Below are positions 25,841 through 39,017 of a DNA stretch of 48,659 bases, one piece after another. The stretch spans positions 1 through 48,659 of the forward strand of contig JAVKSM010000004.1 of assembly GCA_039583705.1 (NCBI GenBank), read 5' to 3'. This DNA is from JAVKSM01 sp039583705 (GTDB taxonomy: Bacteria > Actinomycetota > Actinomycetes > Mycobacteriales > Pseudonocardiaceae). The notes beneath the pieces were generated by a model. That model was not told where the DNA came from. It saw only the letters and a program-made list of their open reading frames with translations, and did no database searches. Numbering within the stretch: the stretch's first letter is position 1; every line of letters begins with the position of its first letter. A program made the translations under genes and the position numbers.

Positions 25841-27442
25841 TCAGCCGTCGGCGCAGCGAGCGCCGTCGGCAGGCAGCGTCAGGTTCACCAGGTAGGCGGT
25901 GCCCTCGTCGTCCACGCAGGAGTTGCCCTGCAGGAACGCTGTGTGCTGGGTGCCTTCGACGGTCAGCAGCTCTCCCCCGAGGTCCTTGGCGAGGTCCACC
26001 CCGGCCTGGTACGGCGTGGCCGGGTCGCCGGTCGTGGACACCACGAGCACCGCTGGCAGCCCGGGGACCTTGGGGACGTGCGGCGTGCTGGTGGCGGGCA
26101 CCGGCCAGAACGCGCAGATGTCCCGGGCCGGCGACGGACCGTGGCCGTCGTCGAGGAATGGCGCCACCGCGCGGTAGCGGGCGTCGATCGAGCGGTCCAC
26201 CGCCGGATCGGTGATGTGCGGGTCGTCGTCACACCGGATCGCATTGAACGCGTCGGTGATGGTCGAGTAGCTGCCGTCCGGCGAGCGGCCGTAGTAGACG
26301 TCGGCGAGCAGCTTGAGGATGTCGCCCCGGCCGGTGGCGAGCTGGGTCAGCCCGCGGTTGAGTGGATCCCACAGCGAGGGCGTGTACAGCGCCTGGATCA
26401 CCCCGGTCGTGGCGTCGGAGTAGGACAGCATCCGGCCGTCGCGGTCCGGCACCGGTCCCTTGTCGATGAGCGGGTTGACCAGGGCGCGGAACGCGGCGAC
26501 GGCCGTGGTGGCGTCCGTCCCGAGCGCGCACCCCGGGCGGGCCGTGCACCAGGCGGCGAAGGCGTTGAACGCCTCCTGGAACCCCTTGCCCTGGTCCACG
26601 AGCTCGTCGGCCGGCTGCTGCGCCGGGTCCACCGCGCCGTCGAGCACCATGGCCCGGACGTTGCCGGGGAAGTCCTCGGCATAGGTCGTGCCGAGACGGG
26701 TCCCGTAGGAGAAGCCGACGTAGGTCAGCTTCGCGTCGCCGAGCACGGAACGCAGGACGTCCAGGTCGCGGGCGACCTCGTCGGTCCCCACGGCGGCCAG
26801 CACGTCCACCCCGGTACGTGCCACGCATTTGGCCACGTAGTCGCGCTCCTCGGACTCGGTCCTGGCGACACCGGCCGGCGAGGTGTCCACAGTGAGCAGC
26901 ATGCGGTCGGCGTCGCGCTCCGGGCCGGTGAAACAGTGCACCTGCGGCTCGCTGGAGCCGATGCCGCGCGGGTCGAAGCCCACGAGGTCGAACCGGGCGC
27001 CGAGGGCGGTGCCCTTGACGGCGCTGACGAGGCTGGCGGCCGTGCTCATCCCGGAGGCGCCGGGACCGCCCGGATTGACGATGAGCGACCCGATCCGCGC
27101 AGCAGGGTCGCTCGCCACCCGCCGCAGGACCCCGATCTTCATCGTCCTGCCGTCGGGACGGGCGTAGTCCAACGGAACGGTGAGGTAGGAGCACTGCAGC
27201 GCGGGATCGCTGTATGCCTGCTCGTCGTCGGGAGTGGTGGCGAAGCCCTGACAGCCGCTCCAGTCGAGCTGCTGGCCGTAGAAGCGCTCGAGGCCGGCGG
27301 GCACCGCGCCAGCGGGACCGCGCTGCTCGACGTGCTCGGCCCGGGACCCGACGCCGGGGGTCGCGGTGGTGCAGGCGGCCAGCAGCAGGGCGGCGAGGAG
27401 GCTGACGAACACCGGGAGCCTCGGACGCAGGCGGGTCACCAT
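25841..27442 (-). CDS. Secreted lipoprotein alpha/beta hydrolase, TAP/CaeA-like peptidase
   Basis: The product has 533 residues and a lipoprotein signal peptide, VSLLAALLLAAC, with lipid Cys24. The alpha/beta hydrolase triad is Ser245 in VGFSYGTRLG, Asp473 in TTGDPATPY and His500 in GTQHTAF. The oxyanion segment is NPGGPGASG, and a TAP-like C-terminal domain is present. It resembles Streptomyces tripeptidyl aminopeptidase and the mycobacterial pair Rv2223c/Rv2224c (CaeA/Hip1), cell-envelope serine hydrolases. Mycobacteria have two copies here; this window has one. ATG 27442 is chosen because it yields a clean signal peptide. It lies upstream of glnA2, probably in one transcript, and is divergent from nadE (66 bp). 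Confidence 0.9.
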   Translation of the reverse strand: MVTRLRPRLPVFVSLLAALLLAACTTATPGVGSRAEHVEQRGPAGAVPAGLERFYGQQLDWSGCQGFATTPDDEQAYSDPALQCSYLTVPLDYARPDGRTMKIGVLRRVASDPAARIGSLIVNPGGPGASGMSTAASLVSAVKGTALGARFDLVGFDPRGIGSSEPQVHCFTGPERDADRMLLTVDTSPAGVARTESEERDYVAKCVARTGVDVLAAVGTDEVARDLDVLRSVLGDAKLTYVGFSYGTRLGTTYAEDFPGNVRAMVLDGAVDPAQQPADELVDQGKGFQEAFNAFAAWCTARPGCALGTDATTAVAAFRALVNPLIDKGPVPDRDGRMLSYSDATTGVIQALYTPSLWDPLNRGLTQLATGRGDILKLLADVYYGRSPDGSYSTITDAFNAIRCDDDPHITDPAVDRSIDARYRAVAPFLDDGHGPSPARDICAFWPVPATSTPHVPKVPGLPAVLVVSTTGDPATPYQAGVDLAKDLGGELLTVEGTQHTAFLQGNSCVDDEGTAYLVNLTLPADGARCADG

Positions 27443-27508
27443 CGCATCATGCTCCAGCGGGACCGGTTCCGGCCGGGCCGATCGGCGGTGACGGGCGAGA
27501 ATGGGACC

Positions 27509-29233
27509 ATGCCGCAACTGCGAGTCGCGCTGGCTCAGGTCAACGCATGTGTCGGGGACCTCGACGGGAACGCCGCACTGGTGCTGGACCGGACGCGCCG
27601 GGCGGTCGAGCAGGGTGCCCACCTGGTGGTGTTCCCGGAGATGGTGCTCACCGGCTACCCCGTGGAGGATCTCGCGCTGCGGGAGTCGTTCGCCACAGCC
27701 TGCAAGGACGAGCTGGACGCGCTGCCGGCCCGGTTGGCACAGGCCGGGTGCGGCGGTGCGGTGGTCGTCGTCGGCTACCTCGACCGCGACGCCGCGGGAG
27801 CGCGCAACGCCGCCGCGGTGCTGCACGACGGTCGGGTCGCCGCCTGGTACTTCAAGCACCACCTGCCCAACTACGGGGTGTTCGACGAGTTCCGCTACTT
27901 CCGGTCCGGCACGGCGCTGCCGGTCGTCGCGGTACACGGCGTCGACGTCGGCATCGTGATCTGCGAGGACATCTGGCAGGACGGCGGCCCGGTGGCGGCG
28001 CTCACCGAGGCGGGAGTCGGCCTGCTGGTGTGCATCAACGGCTCGCCCTACGAGCGCTGCAAGGAGGACACCCGGGGTGCGCTGGTGTCCCGGCGGGCCG
28101 CCGAGGCGGGTGCCCCGATGGTGTACGTCAACCTCGTCGGAGGGCAGGACGAGCTGGTCTTCGACGGCGACTCGATGATCGTGACGGCATCCGGGGAGCT
28201 GCTGAGCCGGGCACCGCAGTTCGTCGAGCACCTGCTGGTGGCGGACCTGGAACTGGCGGCCCCGGGCACCGGACGCGACGGCACGGTCGGCGGCTTCACG
28301 GTGCAGCGCGTGCCGCTGCTGCCCGCGCCGCTGCCCAGCTACGCCGCCCTTCCCACGCCGGCGCCGGCCGAGCCGCTGACCGGCGAGGCCGAGGTCTGGA
28401 GCGCGCTGGTCACCGGGCTGCGGGACTACACCCACAAGAACGACTTCCGCTCGGTGGTGCTGGGTCTGTCCGGGGGCGTCGACTCGGCTCTGGTCGCGGC
28501 GTTGGCGGTCGACGCGCTGGGGGCCGACGCCGTGTACGGGGTGTCGCTGCCCTCGGAGTACTCCTCCGAGCACTCCCGCATCGACGCCGCCGACCTCGCC
28601 GAGCGGACCGGCCTGCGGTTCTCCGTGCAGCCCATCGCCGACATGGTGCGCCCGTTCCTCACGCACCTGGAGCTGAGCGGGCTGGCCGAGGAGAACGTGC
28701 AGGCCCGCTGCCGCGGCGTGACCCTCATGGCACTGTCGAACTCCCACGGCCACCTGGTGCTGGCGACCGGCAACAAGACCGAGCTGGCTGTCGGGTACTC
28801 CACGATCTACGGCGACGCGGTCGGCGGGTTCGCACCGATCAAGGACGTGCCGAAGTCGATGGTGTGGGCGCTGGCGCGGTGGCGCAACGAACAGGCCGAC
28901 AAGCGTGGTGACACGGCGCCGATCCCGCCGAACTCGATCTCCAAGGCGCCGTCGGCCGAGCTGCGGCCGGGCCAGCTCGACGCGGACACCCTGCCGGACT
29001 ACGCCCTGCTCGACGAGGTGCTCGACGGGTACGTGGAGGCCGACCGGGGCTTCGCCGAGCTCGTCGCAGCAGGGTTCGACGCGCAGACCGTCGAGGAGAT
29101 CGTGCGGATGGTGGACCGCGCGGAGTACAAGCGCCGGCAGTACCCGCCCGGGACCAAGATCAGCCTCCGGGCGTTCGGCAAGGACCGCCGGCTGCCCATC
29201 ACCAACGTCTGGCGCGAACGCTCACCCTCCTGA
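27509..29233 (+). CDS. nadE: Glutamine-dependent NAD+ synthetase
   Basis: The product has 574 residues. The N-terminal nitrilase-like glutaminase domain has its Glu-Lys-Cys triad at E44 (VVFPEMVLTGYP), K116 (YFKHHLPNYGVFDE) and C152 (VICEDIW). It supplies ammonia to the C-terminal synthetase domain, which has the pyrophosphate loop SGGVDS at 321-326 and converts deamido-NAD to NAD+. The domain order and length are usual, though mycobacterial versions are about 100 residues longer, so this is the shorter form. ATG 27509 starts MPQLRVALAQVN; the longer open frame upstream is antisense to the peptidase gene. It is divergent from the peptidase and followed after 119 bp by panB. It looks intact. 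Confidence 0.95.
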   Translation: MPQLRVALAQVNACVGDLDGNAALVLDRTRRAVEQGAHLVVFPEMVLTGYPVEDLALRESFATACKDELDALPARLAQAGCGGAVVVVGYLDRDAAGARNAAAVLHDGRVAAWYFKHHLPNYGVFDEFRYFRSGTALPVVAVHGVDVGIVICEDIWQDGGPVAALTEAGVGLLVCINGSPYERCKEDTRGALVSRRAAEAGAPMVYVNLVGGQDELVFDGDSMIVTASGELLSRAPQFVEHLLVADLELAAPGTGRDGTVGGFTVQRVPLLPAPLPSYAALPTPAPAEPLTGEAEVWSALVTGLRDYTHKNDFRSVVLGLSGGVDSALVAALAVDALGADAVYGVSLPSEYSSEHSRIDAADLAERTGLRFSVQPIADMVRPFLTHLELSGLAEENVQARCRGVTLMALSNSHGHLVLATGNKTELAVGYSTIYGDAVGGFAPIKDVPKSMVWALARWRNEQADKRGDTAPIPPNSISKAPSAELRPGQLDADTLPDYALLDEVLDGYVEADRGFAELVAAGFDAQTVEEIVRMVDRAEYKRRQYPPGTKISLRAFGKDRRLPITNVWRERSPS

Positions 29234-29352
29234 CGATGTGACCCTCGCCGCAGGGGCGTGCCGCCGGGAAACCCGGATGTCACGCTGTCGTCATCAGCAC
29301 CCGACGACCCGGGGACCCGCCGGTTGCGGGCCTCGAGGGAGGACGGACGACG

Positions 29353-30186
29353 ATGACGTCAGCGGCCTCGGCCCAATCCCCCGCTCGGCCGAAGCGAATC
29401 CGGGTCGGGCACCTGCGGGAGCTCAAGGACCGCGGTGAGAGGTGGCCGATGCTCACCGCCTACGACCGGTACGCCGCGGAGATCTTCGACGAGGCCGGGA
29501 TCCCGGTGCTGCTCGTCGGTGACTCCGCAGCCAACACCGTCTTCGGCTACGACTCGACGCTCCCGGTGACCGTCGAGGAGTTGCTGCCCCTGGTGCGCGC
29601 GGTGGTGCGGGCCACCCGGCGGGCGCTGGTGGTGGCCGACCTGCCCTTCGGCAGCTACCAGGTCGGCCCGGAGCAGGCGTTGCGGACCGCGGTCCGGTTC
29701 ATGAAGGAGGGCGGTGCACATGCGGTCAAGTTGGAGGGCGGCCGCCGCTGCCTGCCTCAGGTCGAGGCGATCGTGGGCGCTGGGGTGCCGGTGATGGCGC
29801 ACCTCGGCTTCACGCCGCAGAGCGAGCACAACCTGTCCGGGTACCGGGTGCAGGGCCGCGGCGAGGACGGGGAGCGGCTCATCGAGGACGCGCTGGCCAT
29901 GCAGGGCGCAGGCGCGTTCTCGGTGGTGCTGGAGATGGTGCCCGCCGACACCGCGAAACGGGTCACCGCAGAGTTGCAGATCCCCACGATCGGGATCGGC
30001 GCCGGCCCGGACTGCGATGCCCAGGTGCTCGTCTGGCAGGACATGGCCGGGCTGAACCGCGGGCGGACGGCGCGCTTCGTCAAGCGATACGCAGACCTCG
30101 GCGGGGACCTGCTGCACGCCGCGAGGCGGTTCGGCCAGGAGGTGCGCGCCGGCGTGTATCCCGATCCGGAGCACTCCTACCAGTAG
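29353..30186 (+). CDS. panB: 3-methyl-2-oxobutanoate hydroxymethyltransferase
   Basis: PanB transfers a one-carbon unit from methylene-tetrahydrofolate to ketoisovalerate, giving ketopantoate for coenzyme A synthesis. The protein has 277 residues, the usual size. Marks are MLTAYDRYAAEIFDEAGIP, the metal-site segment VGDSAANTVFGYDSTLPVT, the catalytic KLEGG near residue 126, and IPTIGIGAGPDCDAQVLVWQD. ATG 29353 has a GAGGGAGGA ribosome site. Its substrate is also the valine keto acid handled by IlvE. The rest of the pantothenate pathway is not in the window. Confidence 0.95.
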   Translation: MTSAASAQSPARPKRIRVGHLRELKDRGERWPMLTAYDRYAAEIFDEAGIPVLLVGDSAANTVFGYDSTLPVTVEELLPLVRAVVRATRRALVVADLPFGSYQVGPEQALRTAVRFMKEGGAHAVKLEGGRRCLPQVEAIVGAGVPVMAHLGFTPQSEHNLSGYRVQGRGEDGERLIEDALAMQGAGAFSVVLEMVPADTAKRVTAELQIPTIGIGAGPDCDAQVLVWQDMAGLNRGRTARFVKRYADLGGDLLHAARRFGQEVRAGVYPDPEHSYQ

Positions 30187-30194
30187 TCAGCGCG

Positions 30195-30312
30195 TTAGCC
30201 TTCGGCGTCGAGCAGGCGCGTGCGCAGTTCGCGCAGTGTGGCGCCCAGCAGCCGGGAGACGTGAATCTGAGAGATGCCCAGCCGCTGGGCGATCTCGGTT
30301 TGGGCGTCGCCG
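30195..30312 (-). pseudogene. C-terminal remnant of a SigF/SigB-type sigma factor
   Basis: The last 38 codons before the stop (TAA, 30195-30197) read QTEIAQRLGISQIHVSRLLGATLRELRTRLL, the helix-turn-helix of sigma region 4 as found at the C-terminus of SigF/SigB/SigG-family stress sigma factors. Upstream of about 30312 the frame is Arg/Gly-rich and unlike any sigma region, and the other frames do not restore it. Regions 2 and 3 are lost. It lies between panB and gltD, 8 bp after the panB stop. From about 30313 to 30403 nothing else is recognisable. Confidence 0.65.
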
Positions 30313-30403
30313 CCGGCGCCACGGTGCGCGCCGCCAACTGCCGGTGCAGCGGCAAGACCCACAACGCGACAAACGCCCTCGGTACCGCTCAGTCTGCCAG
30401 GGC

Positions 30404-31847
30404 TCAGGCCACCGGGCGGTCGGTGGGCCGGATCGGTGCCGGCAGCAGGTTCCGGCCGGTGAGGTAGCGGTCGACGCCGGCGGCGGCGGAGCGGCCCTCG
30501 GCGATCGCCCAGACGATGAGCGACTGGCCCCGCCCCATGTCGCCGGCCACGAACACGCTCTCGACGCTGGTCATGAACGATGCGTCGCGGGCGACGTTGC
30601 CACGCCCGTCCAACTCGACGCCGAGGTCGGTGAGCAGCGCACCCTTCTCCGGTCCCACGAACCCCATCGCCAGCAGGGCCAGCTCGCACTCCAGATCGCG
30701 CTCGGTACCCGCCACGGTGCGGAACCGGCCGTCATCCATCCGGACCTCGGCCAGCCGCAGCCCGTGCAGCCGCCCGTCCGCGTCGCCGAGGAACTCCTGG
30801 GTGCTCACCGAGAACAACCGTTCCCCGCCCTCCTCGTGCGCCGAGGACACCCGGTAGACCATCGGGTAGGTGGGCCAGGGCTGGTGTTCCGCGCGGTGCT
30901 CCGGCGGGATCGGCATGATCTCCAGTTGGGTCACCGACCTCGCGCCCTGCCGGTGTGCCGTGCCGAGGCAATCGGCCCCGGTGTCGCCGCCACCGATGAT
31001 CACCACGTGCCTGCCCGCGGCGGAGATCGGCGAGACCTCCAAGTCGCCCTCCTGCACCCGGTTCGACGGCGGCAGGTATTCCATGGCCTGGTGGACACCC
31101 TCCAGCTCGCGCCCAGGGATCGGCAGGTCACGCCACGCCGTCGCCCCGCCGGCGAGCACCACGGCGTCGTGGCACGAGCGCAGCTCGTCGGCGGACAGGT
31201 CGACGCCGACGTCCACCCCGGGGCGGAACCCGGTACCTTCCGCGCGCATCTGCTCCAGCCGCCGGTTCAGCCGGCGTTTCTCCATCTTGAACTCGGGGAT
31301 GCCGTAGCGGAGCAGGCCGCCGCTCCGGTCGGCGCGCTCGTAGACCACGACCTCGTGCCCGGCCCGGGTGAGCTGCTGGGCGGCGGCCAGCCCGGCCGGG
31401 CCGGAGCCGACGACGGCGACTTTCTGCCCGGTGCGCACGGGCGGCGGCTGGGGCCTCACCCAGCCCTCGTCCCAGGCCCGGTCGATGATCTCGATCTCGA
31501 CCTGCTTGATGGTCACCGGCTTGTCGTTGATCGCGAGCACACAGGACGTCTCGCACGGCGCCGGGCACAGCGTCCCGGTGAACTCCGGGAAGTTGTTCGT
31601 CGCCTGCAGCCGCTCGACGGCCTCCCGCCAGTCCTCCCGCCACACCAGGTCGTTCCACTCCGGGATGAGGTTGGCGAGCGGACAACCCAGGTGGCAGAAC
31701 GGGATCCCGCAGTTCATGCAGCGCCCGGCCTGGCGCTCCAGCTCCGGTCGCGGGAAGTCCTCGTAGACCTCTCGCCAGTCCAGCAGTCGCAGGTCGACCG
31801 GCCGGCGCCGGGGCACCTGACGGCTGGTGGTGAGGAACCCCTTGGGG

Positions 31848-31855
<8 letters not shown>
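30404..31855 (-). CDS. gltD: Glutamate synthase, small (beta) subunit
   Basis: This 483-residue FAD/NADPH subunit passes electrons to the large subunit. N-terminal cysteines for the 4Fe-4S clusters are in CMNCGIPFCHLGCPLANLIPEW and CPAPCETSCVLAI. The FAD motif is VGSGPAGLAAAQQL and the NADPH motif VIIGGGDTGADCLG. The C-terminal FVAGDMGRGQSLIVWAIAEGR closes the FAD site. ATG 31855 overlaps the end of gltB by 8 bp, so the two are translationally coupled. Length and motifs are normal. Together GltBD turn glutamine and 2-oxoglutarate into two glutamates, completing the GS-GOGAT cycle with GlnA in this window. Confidence 0.96.
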
Positions 31856-36380
<4,525 letters not shown>

Positions 36381-36570
36381 CGGCACCTCCCGTCGTCTCG
36401 CTGGTATGTATCCGGACACGCAGAAGAGACGACCGGGTCCCATTGCGGTAACGAACAGCGTAACCTACGGCGAGGCCCCCAGGACCCGTCTGTGCCGGCC
36501 CGCCTGGCTTCCCGACGCTACGAGGCTACGCGATTTCCGCAGGCTGTGACGGGTCGTCGAACCGGTGAGG

Positions 36571-36988
36571 GGCGGACGAGCCGGCCTGTAAGCCGGATTC
36601 TGTCCCCGGGGCCGCCTCGCGGCAGTCCCGGTGGGCGGCCATCCATCTGGGCCCGCCGTCGCCGACGAGCTCGTGCGGCCTACCCGCAGGCCTCGGGCGG
36701 GCAACCCTCGAACGCCTGCGCAGCGCGCCGGCCGGAACCGCCGCGCCTCTTGGCCTTGCTCCGGGTGGGGTTTACCGAGCCACCCCGGTCACCCGGGGTG
36801 CTGGTGGTCTCTTACACCGCCGTTTCACCCTTACCCCGCGCGCCAGGCGCCCGGGGCGGTCTGTTTTCTGTGGCACTGTCCCGCGGGTCACCCCGGGTTG
36901 CCGTTGGCAACCACCCTGCCCTGTGGAGTCCGGACTTTCCTCGACGATCCCGTCACCGGTCCCGCCGCGACCGCCCGGCCGGCTCTTC
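36571..36988 (-). ncRNA. rnpB: RNase P RNA, bacterial class A
   Basis: On the minus strand this about 418-nt region has the universal RNase P RNA blocks: GAGGAAAGTCCGGACTCC near the 5' end (around 36935), the loop segment GGGTAAGGGTGAAACGG and GGTGTAAGAGACCACCAG in the middle, and ACAGAATCCGGCTTACAG at the 3' end (around 36600). Helix P1 is perfect: GAGCCGGCC (36977-36985) pairs with GGCCGGCTC (36578-36586), which sets both ends to within a few bases. A -10 candidate TAGTAT lies at 37000-37005. It is the catalytic subunit that trims the 5' ends of tRNAs. It shares its promoter region with the divergent TSUP gene. Protein-like reading frames here are spurious. Confidence 0.95.
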
Positions 36989-37031
36989 CGCCGCGCCGGA
37001 TACTACGCCTGCCGGCTAGCGTCAGGAGATC

Positions 37032-37799
37032 ATGGCTCCTCCGCTGTCCATCCTGGACCTCGGTCTGCTCGCCGGATGCGGGCTGGTCGCGGGTGCGGTC
37101 AACGCCATCGCGGGCGGCGGTTCGCTGATCGTGTTCCCGGCGCTGCTCGCGGTCGGGTTCGCCCCGCTCCCGGCCAACGTCACCAACTCGCTGGCGCAGT
37201 GGCCGGGCTATCTGGGCTCCACGGTGGGCCTGCGCGAGGAGTTGGCGCCGCAGTGCCGCCGGCTGGCGTCCACCACCGTCGCCGCGGCGGCCGGCTCCGC
37301 CACCGGCTCGGTCCTGCTGCTCGTGCTGCCCGGCGGGGTCTTCGACTCCGTGGTCCCCGTCCTGGTGCTGCTGGCGAGCGGGCTGCTGGCGCTACAACCC
37401 AGGCTCAGGCGCTGGATCGGCGAGCCCGAACCGGGCGCTCCGGACAATCGGCGCGCGCTGCTCCCGGTCGTCTCCCTCGCCGCCGTCTATGGCGGGTACT
37501 TCGGCGGCGCGCTCGGGGTCATCCTCATCGCCGTCCTCGCGCTGTTCGCCCACGACTCGCTGGTGCGGCTCAACGGCCTCAAGGTTGCCCTGTCGCTCGT
37601 GGCCGCCACCGTCACCGTGGTGATCTTCGGGTTGCGAGCGCCCGTCGACTGGGCCGCGGTCGCGGTCGTCGCCCCCACCACCCTCGTCGGCGGGTACGCC
37701 GGCGCTCGCGTGGCACGCCGGTTGCGCGAGGCCCCGCTGCGGTGGAGCGTCGTCGTGCTCGGGGTGGGCGTCGCGGTCTACCTGGCACTCGCGCCGTGA
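37032..37799 (+). CDS. TSUP family (TauE/SafE) membrane permease
   Basis: This 255-residue integral membrane protein has about eight hydrophobic segments in two repeats. The first repeat has GAVNAIAGGGSLIVFPALLAVG and the second GGYFGGALGVILIAVLALF, both family signatures. Members export sulfite, sulfoacetate or related organosulfur anions; the substrate here cannot be told. ATG 37032 has a tight AGGAG site. The gene starts within the rnpB promoter region on the opposite strand and converges on the RNase HI gene. It looks intact. Confidence 0.85.
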   Translation: MAPPLSILDLGLLAGCGLVAGAVNAIAGGGSLIVFPALLAVGFAPLPANVTNSLAQWPGYLGSTVGLREELAPQCRRLASTTVAAAAGSATGSVLLLVLPGGVFDSVVPVLVLLASGLLALQPRLRRWIGEPEPGAPDNRRALLPVVSLAAVYGGYFGGALGVILIAVLALFAHDSLVRLNGLKVALSLVAATVTVVIFGLRAPVDWAAVAVVAPTTLVGGYAGARVARRLREAPLRWSVVVLGVGVAVYLALAP

Positions 37800-37834
37800 C
37801 CGGCTGCGGCCCAGACGCGACCACTGAGTCCGCG

Positions 37835-38929
37835 CTAAGCGTCGTGCAGGTGGCTGGTGTCGTTGACCAGGCGCACCGAGGCGCCACCGTCAGGGTAGAA
37901 CTCGGCGACCGACAACGACGCCAGGTCGAGGTGCAGCCGGAACAGCAGCGCCGGGCCGGCGTCCAGAGCCATCCGCAACAGCGCCTTGATCGGCGTGACG
38001 TGGCTGACGACGACGACCGTCGCGGCGCCGTAGCTCGCGAGCAGGTCGTCACGGACCCGACGCACCCGGCGGTGCACCGCCACGAAGCTTTCCCCACCCG
38101 GCGGTGTCGCGTCGAGGTCCACCAGCCAGCGGGCGTGCAGGTCGGGGTCGCGCTCCCGCGCCTGTGGGAACGTCAGCCCTTCCCAGGCGCCGAAGTCGGT
38201 TTCGGTGAGCCCATCGACGACGGTGACCGGCAACCGCAGCGCCTCGGCCACGGGTTGCGCCGTCTGCCTGGCGCGCCGCAGCGGCGACGACACCACCGCC
38301 GCGACGCCATCAACGGTGGACAGCCGGGCGGCTGCCGCCTTCGCCTGGGCCTGGCCGGCATCGGTGAGCTCCACATCGCCGCGGCCCGAGTAGCGACGCT
38401 CACCGGACAGCGGCGTCGCGGCGTGGCGAAGCAGCAGCAGCCGGGTCGGGTTGCCGGTCTGTCCGGTCCAGCCCGCTGCCAGCTCCGACGGATCCGGCGC
38501 CGGGCCTGGCCGCTTCAGCCCGGCGGCGGCGTCCATCGCCTCGTTGGCCAGCCGGTCGGCGTGGGTGTTGCGGGCCCGGGGCACCCAGGTGAACCGCACC
38601 CCGCCGAGCACCCGGACCAGGCTCGCAGCCTCCCGCACCAGCGGCTGCAGGTGGGGCTGCTTGACCTGCCAGCGACCTGACATCTGCTCGACGACGAGCT
38701 TGGAGTCCAGCCGAGCCTCGACGTCTGTGGCCCCCAGCTCCACCGCCGCGTGCAACCCCGCGATCAGGCCCTGGTACTCGGCGACATTGTTGGTGGCCAC
38801 TCCCAGTGCCGCGGACCGCTCGGCAAGCACCTCACCGGAGACCCCGTCCCGGACGACGGCGCCGTAGCCCGCCGGGCCGGGGTTGCCCCGCGACCCGCCG
38901 TCCGCCTCGACGACGACTCGCACGCTCAC
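37835..38929 (-). CDS. RNase HI fused to a histidine phosphatase (Rv2228c type)
   Basis: The protein has 364 residues and two domains. RNase HI (1 to about 135) has carboxylates D10 (EADGGSRGNPG), E51 (NVAEYQGL), D75 (RLDSKLV) and D125, and cuts RNA in RNA-DNA hybrids. A phosphoglycerate-mutase-like phosphatase (about 160-364) begins LLLLRHAATPLSGERRYSGRG; its nucleophile is H169 in RHA. The mycobacterial equivalent is described as an RNase H with alpha-ribazole phosphatase (CobC) activity, which fits the cobC-like decarboxylase gene three places upstream. GTG 38929 opens V-S-V-R-V-V-V-E. A 33-bp direct repeat lies over this start and in front of the preceding gene's stop. Confidence 0.9.
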   Translation of the reverse strand: MSVRVVVEADGGSRGNPGPAGYGAVVRDGVSGEVLAERSAALGVATNNVAEYQGLIAGLHAAVELGATDVEARLDSKLVVEQMSGRWQVKQPHLQPLVREAASLVRVLGGVRFTWVPRARNTHADRLANEAMDAAAGLKRPGPAPDPSELAAGWTGQTGNPTRLLLLRHAATPLSGERRYSGRGDVELTDAGQAQAKAAAARLSTVDGVAAVVSSPLRRARQTAQPVAEALRLPVTVVDGLTETDFGAWEGLTFPQARERDPDLHARWLVDLDATPPGGESFVAVHRRVRRVRDDLLASYGAATVVVVSHVTPIKALLRMALDAGPALLFRLHLDLASLSVAEFYPDGGASVRLVNDTSHLHDA

Positions 38930-39017
38930 AGGCCGGACTCCGCGGTACGACCGTGCCGATGCGCCGCCCCGCTACGCCGGCCTGCTCGCACGCTCACAGG
39001 CCGGACTCCGCGGTACG
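38917..39017. repeat. 33-bp direct repeat at the zinc ribbon/RNase HI junction
   Basis: 38917-38949 and 38985-39017 are identical over 33 bp and separated by 35 bp. Each copy contains both the C-terminal codons and stop of the zinc-ribbon gene (ESGL-stop) and the GTG start of the RNase HI gene, overlapping as GTGA. The second copy supplies the working stop and the first the working start, so the spacer between the two genes seems to have come from duplication of an overlapping junction. Confidence 0.8.

Noticed and set aside
36448..36464. GTAAC repeated (36448-36452 and 36460-36464) upstream of gltB, considered as a GlnR site
   Set aside because: The repeat period is 12 bp, not 11, and no GAAAC half-site is present.
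36600..37020. Open frames across the rnpB region
   Set aside because: The sequence matches RNase P RNA with a perfect P1 helix; the translations are meaningless.
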